From Deltaproteobacteria bacterium (lineage in GTDB: Bacteria; Desulfobacterota; DSM-4660; Desulfatiglandales; Desulfatiglandaceae), in NCBI GenBank assembly GCA_019307815.1, contig JAFDIV010000002.1:144299-208298 (forward strand): a stretch of 64,000 bases of DNA. Direction: 5' to 3'. A model generated the notes under the pieces. The model saw nothing but the letters and a program-made list of their open reading frames with translations. It was not told the DNA's origin and did no database searches. How positions within the stretch are numbered: the first letter of the stretch is position 1; every line of letters begins with the position of its first letter. The translations under genes were made by a program, and so were the position numbers. Positions 58,542-64,000 of this stretch are shown piece by piece.

Positions 58542-58892
58542 ATGAAGAAATTGTCTACTCTGACAGGTCGAGAGTTCCAATATAAAGAACACCCAGACAA
58601 AGAGCTAATTATTTATCCTCCTGATCGACAGGGGAATTTACAGTATAAATCCGCAATTGTAATCACCCCATTTACTATCAACCTTGTTAAAGATGCTATT
58701 AAGAAGGCTGGCGAAATAGCAATGGGAGCTTCCCGTGATAATCCACCACGAAATTCTTTAGGTGCAATAGTCAAAAAAGAAAAACAGTCACCCCAACAGC
58801 TAAGCTATTTAATACCAATCTTGATTGATGGAGGTTTTTGCGATTGCCGAAAGATTGGTAAGGCCTTTTATGTTAGTCACAGAAGGAGATAG
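58542..58892 (+). CDS. Unrecognised 116-aa protein of the defence cassette
   Basis: I do not recognise this small basic protein. It has a beta-rich N-terminus (GREFQYKEHPDKELIIYPPD), a central helix (NLVKDAIKKAGEIAMGAS) and a C-terminus SYLIPILIDGGFCDCRKIGK that could be a winged-helix-like wing. It sits between the methylase and the ATPase, the place that a DUF3780 protein often takes in related defence loci, but it is shorter and shows no similarity I can see. Conserved linkage would support a structural or targeting role. Confidence 0.7.
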   Translation: MKKLSTLTGREFQYKEHPDKELIIYPPDRQGNLQYKSAIVITPFTINLVKDAIKKAGEIAMGASRDNPPRNSLGAIVKKEKQSPQQLSYLIPILIDGGFCDCRKIGKAFYVSHRRR

Positions 58893-58895
58893 AGG

Positions 58896-61823
58896 ATGGG
58901 TTTGAAACCCTGGTACAAAGTGGTAGCCCCTCGTGAGGACCTACGAGAAGGCAAACCTCTAGATGCCTCGGAGTTTGCTGTTCATCTCGATCAGGTGCGT
59001 GATGGCCGAGCACCAAGCGACTACCAAGATCCAGAGCGGTTCTTTGAGCGAACCTATATGACAGAAAATCTGACCGGGTTAGCCGCAGAGGTGATTCGTC
59101 GCCTATCTGGAGAAAAAACCGAGACATCAGCCGTTTTCAACATGGCTACCCAATTCGGTGGTGGGAAAACCCATGCCTTGACCCTGCTTTACCACCTAGC
59201 AAAACATGGCCCTCAGGCAGAGCAATGGCGTGGTGTCAAGAAGATATTGGAAAAGTCTGGTGTGCCTAAGATACCAAGCGCCACGTGCGCAGTTTTTGTA
59301 GGAACGGAATTTGATTCAATATCTGGGCGTGGCGGCAAGGATGGAATCCCTCTTCGCAAAACACCCTGGGGAGAGATAGCTTACCAGCTTGGGGGTAAGA
59401 AGGCTCTGGATATTGTTGCTGAGCATGAGAAACAGATGACAGCCCCATCCGGTGGAGTCATTCGGGACTTTCTCCCGAAGGATAAGCCGTGTCTTATCCT
59501 TATGGACGAGCTAATGAATTATGTGAGCAGAAGTAGAAAAATGGGGATGGCAACCCAGATGTACAATTTTTTGCAGAATCTCTCTGAAGAAACTAGAGGA
59601 CAAGACAATGTTGTTCTGGTGGTTTCCATCCCGGCATCTGAACTTGAGATGAGCGCCGAAGATCAGTCAGATTATGAAAGATTTAAAAAGCTCCTTGATA
59701 GACTCGGCAAGGCCGTCATTATGTCCGCTGAGACTGAGACATCAGAGATAATTCGTCGCAGGCTATTTGAATGGTATGGTCTCCCGGATGAAGCTAAAAA
59801 GACGATTGCGGAATATGCAGACTGGGTCATAGACCATCGCCAGCAGTTACCCAATTGGTTTCCTATTGACAATGCCAGAGAAGCCTTTGCTTCAACTTAT
59901 CCATTTCATCCAATAACAATCTCAGTATTCGAGCGGAAATGGCAGATGCTTCCGCGTTTTCAACAGACTAGGGGTATACTCAGGCTCCTTGCTTTGTGGG
60001 TCTCGAAAAGCTATCAGGAAGGTTACAAAGGTGCACATCGCGACCCACTGATCACTTTGGGCAGTGCTCCTTTAGATGATCCTCTTTTCAGGGCTGCTGT
60101 ATTTGAGCAGCTTGGTGAATCGCGTTTAGAAGCGGCTGTGACTACTGACATCTGTGGGAAAAAGGAATCTCATGCGATCAGATTGGATAAAGAAGCAGTT
60201 GATACAATAAAGAAAGCCAAGCTTCATAGGAAGGTAGCCACTGCTATTTTCTTTGAATCAAATGGAGGGCAGGCCCGAGGTGAGGCGACTGTACCGGAGA
60301 TCAGGCTGGCTACCGCAGAACCTAACATCGATATAGGCAATGTGGAGACAGTCCTAGAATCGCTAACAGAGGCTTGCTATTTCCTTACTGTTGAGCGCAA
60401 CCGCTATTATTTCAGCTTCAAAGAGAACCTAAACAAGCGCTTTGCTGACCGTCGGGCCAGCATTCAGGCACCAAAGATCGAGGAACGGGTACGCTCAGAA
60501 GTGCAGAAGGTTTTTTCCTCTGAGACAGGATTGGATCGAATCTTTTTCCCAGAAAAAAGCAATCAGATTCCTGATCGACCTGCGTTGACTTTTGTTGTTC
60601 TTGCTCCCGATCAATCCATGCAAGAAGAACAAGAGACCATTCGCCTGGTGGAGTCAATGACAAAGGAACATGGCAAGTCCTCCAGGACTTTCAAGAATGC
60701 TCTCATCTGGTGTGTACCGGAATCCCCAGAGGGTCTTAAAGATGATGCTAGAAAACTTCTTGCCTGGGAGGATATTAACGACGAGAAAAATGAACTGCGC
60801 CTTGATGAGACCCAGGAACGACAACTAATTGAGAATCTAAAGAAAGCAAGACGGGATCTAAAAGAGAGCGTATGGCGAACCTATAAAAATATCATGCTTC
60901 TGGCCAGAGACAATACTATCCGTGTGATAGATCTAGGGCTTGTTCACTCAAGCGCGGCAGACAGCCTTATTGATCTCATTTTGAATGCCCTGCGAAAAGA
61001 GGACGAAATCACCGATTACATTCAACCAAGACAGCTTCTGAAAAACTGGCCACCAGCATTCGTTGAGTGGAGCACCAAAGCGGTGAGAGATGCTATTTAT
61101 GCCTCACCTCAGTTCTCACGATTGCTTAATCCTGAATCCATCAAGGAAACCATAGCCCGTGGTGTTGAAGCGGGCATGTTTGCTTATGTTGGTAAGGCGG
61201 CAGATAGTACCTATGATCCTTTCTTTTTTAGAGGCGGATTAAGTGTAGAACAAGTGGAAATCTCTGATGATATCTTTATCATCAAAGCCGAAGAAGCTAG
61301 GAAACATATTGAGCCTCCAAAACTGACAACCATTGTAATCTCTCCCGAAAATGTGCGTATTGAGCCCGGCAAGAAACAAACGTTTGTGGCCAAAGGTTTG
61401 GATCAACACGATAGAGACATACCGATTGAAGGAATAGAATGGAGTGCAACTGGTGGTACCATAGACGATGATGGGGTCCTTTTAGCAGGAGAAGATGAGG
61501 GAAATTTTATTGTAAAGGCTACTGTGGGACAAGTTAATGGCTCCGCCAAGGTTACCATCGCGAAGCCAGGAACGACTGTTCCTGAGAAGGAAGAGCCTAA
61601 GCCAGAAGAACCTAAGAAGCTGTTTTGGACGGGTGATGTTCCTCCCCAGAAGTGGATGAATTTTTATACCAAAGTCCTATCCAAATTTGCCAGCGGGAAG
61701 GGCCTTAAGATTACCCTCAAGGTTGAGATTTCACCTGAGGGTGGCATTTCAACACAACAAATAGAAGAAACAAAAATAGCACTTAGGGAACTTGGCCTGG
61801 ATGATGATATTAAGACTTCATGA
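58896..61823 (+). CDS. DUF499 ATPase with C-terminal Ig-like domain
   Basis: This 975-residue DUF499-family P-loop ATPase is related in plan to the large BREX/Pgl ATPases. It starts with LKPWYKVVAPREDLREG, has Walker A ATQFGGGKTHAL (near 85) and Walker B CLILMDELMNYV (near 200), then a long helical region. Residues about 808-890 look like a bacterial Ig-like (Big) domain: VISPENVRIEPGKKQTF, IEGIEWSATGGTIDDDGVL, and FIVKATVGQVNGSAKVTI. A Pro/Glu-rich linker leads to a C-terminal domain. It starts 3 nt after the small gene and ends the cassette. Confidence 0.92.
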   Translation: MGLKPWYKVVAPREDLREGKPLDASEFAVHLDQVRDGRAPSDYQDPERFFERTYMTENLTGLAAEVIRRLSGEKTETSAVFNMATQFGGGKTHALTLLYHLAKHGPQAEQWRGVKKILEKSGVPKIPSATCAVFVGTEFDSISGRGGKDGIPLRKTPWGEIAYQLGGKKALDIVAEHEKQMTAPSGGVIRDFLPKDKPCLILMDELMNYVSRSRKMGMATQMYNFLQNLSEETRGQDNVVLVVSIPASELEMSAEDQSDYERFKKLLDRLGKAVIMSAETETSEIIRRRLFEWYGLPDEAKKTIAEYADWVIDHRQQLPNWFPIDNAREAFASTYPFHPITISVFERKWQMLPRFQQTRGILRLLALWVSKSYQEGYKGAHRDPLITLGSAPLDDPLFRAAVFEQLGESRLEAAVTTDICGKKESHAIRLDKEAVDTIKKAKLHRKVATAIFFESNGGQARGEATVPEIRLATAEPNIDIGNVETVLESLTEACYFLTVERNRYYFSFKENLNKRFADRRASIQAPKIEERVRSEVQKVFSSETGLDRIFFPEKSNQIPDRPALTFVVLAPDQSMQEEQETIRLVESMTKEHGKSSRTFKNALIWCVPESPEGLKDDARKLLAWEDINDEKNELRLDETQERQLIENLKKARRDLKESVWRTYKNIMLLARDNTIRVIDLGLVHSSAADSLIDLILNALRKEDEITDYIQPRQLLKNWPPAFVEWSTKAVRDAIYASPQFSRLLNPESIKETIARGVEAGMFAYVGKAADSTYDPFFFRGGLSVEQVEISDDIFIIKAEEARKHIEPPKLTTIVISPENVRIEPGKKQTFVAKGLDQHDRDIPIEGIEWSATGGTIDDDGVLLAGEDEGNFIVKATVGQVNGSAKVTIAKPGTTVPEKEEPKPEEPKKLFWTGDVPPQKWMNFYTKVLSKFASGKGLKITLKVEISPEGGISTQQIEETKIALRELGLDDDIKTS

Positions 61824-62072
61824 AAGCTTTGAGGATGTATTTGGCTATATCGACATATGGGTAGAAGCCGTAAAGGTTGCTGCTATGACAAAGTAGCAAC
61901 ATGGGTGCAAACCATGCTTGGAGTCTAACGGCGACGTGAATAGTTCCATTCAGCCTGGAATTCATAGAAGATCGGGTTATACTCAACTCAAGAGCCAGAC
62001 AGCGTATCGGAATATCAATAGGATTATGTAGTGAACTTCGAGTTCATATCAAACCTGTTATGATCATCAAAA
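61824..62072 (+). ncRNA. Structured spacer, possible group II intron fragment
   Basis: The 249-bp spacer contains GTTGCT...AGCAAC (from 61877) enclosing 13 nt, then CATGG-GTGCAAA-CCATG (61900-61916), GGAGTCTAACGGCG and further paired stretches. The GTGCAAACC...GAGTCTAACGGC string recalls domain I of bacterial group II introns, though I cannot confirm this. No reverse transcriptase follows. It could instead be another structured RNA or a recombination scar. Confidence 0.25.
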
Positions 62073-62747
62073 ATGAAAGAAAAGGATCTGCAATTTGAAG
62101 AAGGTCATTATCTGGCAAGGTTAAATGAGCTGAAGGCCTGTTTAGAGAAGAAAGCTAATGTTAAAGGCTTGGGGAATATCCTCAGGTCTATCCAAAAGGC
62201 AGGGGATACAGAAGCTAAGCTTGACCATGTTGCAGAGCTTGAAATAGGGCTGTACTTTTCAACGATAGGAGAGGTGGAATTCGAAAAAAAACTGAAGAAA
62301 GCAACGCCTCACGATATTGTATTAACGTTTAAAGGTAAAAAGATTGTAATAGAAGTAAAAAGGATAAGGAAAACGGAGAGGAACAATATTCTAGTTCAAG
62401 AAATGCCTGAATCTGGTGATCTTGTGGAGATTCGAGATAAAGGGGAGTTCGGTAAACTTATCAGGAAAATAGTTGATGAAAAATATCCACAATTAGAGGA
62501 TTCATATTTAAATATAATATGCATAGTGAGTAAAGACATCTTTTTTGGAGCAGGCAATATTCAAGATGCTGCTAAAGAGATTATTAGATACGGTAATGAA
62601 CGCTTTTATCCAGATTACGTTGGAAGTAAATATGAAAATCTTAACGCCCTTTCCCACATGAATGAGAATACTGGAGAAGTGAGAACTTTCCCGGTACATG
62701 GCAATGGGACTATCACTGCCTTGATAAAGGAGTTGAATAGGAAATAA
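62073..62747 (+). CDS. Hypothetical protein with nuclease-like motif
   Basis: This 224-residue protein is not recognised as a named family. The arrangement AELEIGLYF, ATPHDIVLTFKGKK and IVIEVKRIRK matches a PD-(D/E)XK core (Glu, then Asp, then Glu-x-Lys), so it is a candidate endonuclease domain. The helical N-terminus and a C-terminus ending in GNGTITALIKELNRK flank it. It follows the structured spacer rather than the cassette directly, so co-transcription is uncertain. The start ATG 62073 has only weak ribosome-site support. Confidence 0.6.
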   Translation: MKEKDLQFEEGHYLARLNELKACLEKKANVKGLGNILRSIQKAGDTEAKLDHVAELEIGLYFSTIGEVEFEKKLKKATPHDIVLTFKGKKIVIEVKRIRKTERNNILVQEMPESGDLVEIRDKGEFGKLIRKIVDEKYPQLEDSYLNIICIVSKDIFFGAGNIQDAAKEIIRYGNERFYPDYVGSKYENLNALSHMNENTGEVRTFPVHGNGTITALIKELNRK

Positions 62748-62820
62748 AGGCCAGTCGGCTAAGTTAGTATCCTATGCTCCAGACCAAGACAACCCATTTG
62801 GAGGATTAAGGAGGTGAAGT

Positions 62821-63120
62821 ATGCCAGAAAGCAGATCCCACAAAATAGCAGCAAATCGAATTGCGAAGAGACTCGGGACCGAATACAACTCGGGGGAAGG
62901 TGTTGATATCTTAACTCCTGATGTTGCGGTGGAGGTAGAGACTGCCGATACGGTAAAAGATGGTATCCGGCAATTACGAGGTTTCAAAAAGCCAGTATAT
63001 ATTGCAGGCGCCAATAAGGACGCTGTAGAAGAGGCCCTTAAAGCCACAAAGGGAACAACCATTGGGGTCATGGATAACCAAGGAAAGATCCTAAAACCAT
63101 CTTCAAGAAAAAGAAGATAG
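62821..63120 (+). CDS. Small hypothetical protein, possible nuclease-like fold
   Basis: This 99-residue protein starts MPESRSHKIAANRIAKRLG and continues GEGVDILTPDVAVEVETADT then IRQLRGFKKPVYIAGANKDA. The Asp-Ile...Val-Glu-Val-Glu pattern is like a truncated PD-(D/E)XK fold with Glu in place of the Lys. ATG 62821 follows AAGGAGGTGAAGT, a strong ribosome site. Its function is unknown. Confidence 0.6.
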   Translation: MPESRSHKIAANRIAKRLGTEYNSGEGVDILTPDVAVEVETADTVKDGIRQLRGFKKPVYIAGANKDAVEEALKATKGTTIGVMDNQGKILKPSSRKRR

Positions 63121-63217
63121 CGTGACTTATAATCACCAGTGGACTAAAGGGTTCTTCTTTCCACAGTCCATCAGGGGGGTCACTTTATAGTATTTTGAGA
63201 AATGGGGTGATCAAGAC

Positions 63218-63298
63218 ATGGATAGGTCTCGGTCATTTGTAAATCAGTTCGTTGCTGAAGAGAAGTTTATAAGCCTTACAAGAGAATCCGCCAGATAA
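63218..63298 (+). CDS. Possible 26-aa micro-ORF
   Basis: ATG 63218 follows GGGGTGA by 7 nt and encodes MDRSRSFVNQFVAEEKFISL plus six residues, stopping 7 bp before the membrane-protein gene. Composition looks coding, but the ORF is too short to judge. Confidence 0.2.
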   Translation: MDRSRSFVNQFVAEEKFISLTRESAR

Positions 63299-63305
63299 AA
63301 AGAAC

Positions 63306-63911
63306 ATGATTAAAGATTTAAAAATAACGCTTTATGACATTTTTGGATATCTTATACCGGGCTTGGTACTGTTTGGAGCGTTAGTAATTTTCTTTTGGTC
63401 AATCTTTTTTCCAAAATATCCACTGGAAGTTTCGTATAGTTTGTCACCGGCTGGCTGGATAGCTGCTCTGCTGTCTTCATATCTATGTGGCCATTTGGCG
63501 CAAGCTTGTGCCAATATCCTTATCAGATTTGCTCGACCCACAGAGCTTTCAGAGCTCTCTGGCCAAAAAAAGGGACTGCCAGAAAGCCTTGTTCAAAGTG
63601 CCAAGATCGCTATTAGCACGAAATTAAAAATTAAGTCTGAAGATATTACACCAGAGCTGCTTTATACCATTTGCGATGAAATTCTTGTCCAGCGTGGAAT
63701 TACCGAATATCGAGATGTATATCAATACCGTGAAGGTTTTTATCGAGGCTTGACGGTTTCTTTTGTAGTGCTTCTTTTGTCTTTGATTACCAGGGTTCTC
63801 ATTCCAGGTGCCGCGTTAGGGTTTTCAGGGGCTGTTAAGGCGTTGAAATGGCAGATTTTCCTCTTTTTTGGGACCCTTGCCCTTTCTGGTAGTGTAATAT
63901 TTTTTGTGTAA
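63306..63911 (+). CDS. Membrane protein of unknown function
   Basis: This 201-residue protein has about four transmembrane helices (near residues 13-33, 48-70, 150-170, 180-200) and a cytosolic loop of about 75 residues between the second and third. The opening LYDIFGYLIPGLVLFGALVI has a helix-breaking GYLIPG. I do not recognise the family. Its place next to nuclease-like proteins in a defence island raises the possibility of a membrane effector, but there is no direct evidence. The start ATG 63306 lacks a clear ribosome site. Confidence 0.6.
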   Translation: MIKDLKITLYDIFGYLIPGLVLFGALVIFFWSIFFPKYPLEVSYSLSPAGWIAALLSSYLCGHLAQACANILIRFARPTELSELSGQKKGLPESLVQSAKIAISTKLKIKSEDITPELLYTICDEILVQRGITEYRDVYQYREGFYRGLTVSFVVLLLSLITRVLIPGAALGFSGAVKALKWQIFLFFGTLALSGSVIFFV

Positions 63912-63992
63912 ATTTTTTGAGGGGTAGAAAAAAGGGCGCTTTTCCTTTACAAGGGTTTTGACACAAAAACCTAAAAGAAAGGAGAAGCACCC

Positions 63993-64000
63993 ATGAAACT
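63993..64000 (+). CDS. Start of a gene cut by the window edge
   Basis: ATGAAACT begins 8 nt after AAAGGAGA, a good ribosome site, with a TTGACA hexamer at 63958-63963. Only two codons and part of a third are present, so no identity can be given. Confidence 0.5.

Noticed and set aside
48421..61823. Assignment as a standard DISARM or BREX locus
   Set aside because: DrmA, DrmB, PglZ and BrxC are absent and HD, YwgA-like and SIR2 genes are present, so neither label fits as it stands.

Overview
The window looks like a chromosomal segment of an anaerobic Desulfobacterota (former Deltaproteobacteria) bacterium. The pointers are the order xerC-hslV-hslU-argB-argD-argF-argG-argH-lysA-dapF-dapA-dapB-dapL, lysine synthesis through LL-diaminopimelate aminotransferase, a TRAP transporter, B12-type and SPASM-type radical SAM proteins, and a peroxiredoxin whose catalytic position is an in-frame TGA (predicted selenocysteine). 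This assignment is inferred from gene content; no rRNA or other taxonomic marker is present.

Region 1 (1-25.9 kb) is mixed housekeeping and metabolism: a glutaredoxin-like protein, citrate synthase, a GGDEF diguanylate cyclase, a surface-glycan-like trio (GT4 glycosyltransferase, methyltransferase, terpene-cyclase-like protein), a B12-binding radical SAM protein, a peroxide-defence block (PerR/Fur-like regulator, catalase, Sec-peroxiredoxin), RmuC, a SPASM-like radical SAM protein, a CaiB-type CoA transferase, a FAD oxidoreductase, a DctPQM TRAP transporter, MogA and an EF-G-like GTPase whose G3 motif lacks the usual His.

Region 2 (26.5-45.1 kb) is a co-directional biosynthetic run: XerC and the HslUV protease, arginine genes from argB to argH, lysine/diaminopimelate genes from lysA to dapL, then folK, a YHS-domain protein, a transaldolase-like aldolase, a lytic transglycosylase, pgsA and two tRNAs (Gly-GCC, Cys-GCA). 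Several spacers here hold degenerate AT-rich inverted repeats.

Region 3 (45.1-64 kb) is an accessory island abutting the 3' end of tRNA-Cys. It opens with broken genes: an integrase C-terminus and a start-less excisionase-like ORF head to head, then two further fragments. A WYL-domain regulator follows, with two copies of the palindrome TTACTT-N4-AAGTAA in its upstream region, and then a 24-codon stub resembling the start of a BREX-3 brxF gene. Next comes a tightly packed cassette: SIR2-like protein, SNF2 helicase with C-terminal DUF3883, HD phosphohydrolase, YwgA-like protein, DUF1156 DNA methylase, an unrecognised 116-aa protein, and a DUF499 ATPase with a C-terminal Ig-like domain. Most junctions overlap by 1-4 nt, so these genes are probably co-translated. 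I read it as an anti-phage or DNA-discrimination system related to DISARM/BREX-type loci but with a different composition. It is followed by a structured spacer, two small proteins with nuclease-like motifs, a membrane protein and the first codons of a gene cut by the window edge.

The best candidates for new biology are the 48.4-61.8 kb cassette with its palindromic operators and displaced BREX-like stub, and the Sec-peroxiredoxin that lacks the usual C-terminal resolving cysteine.
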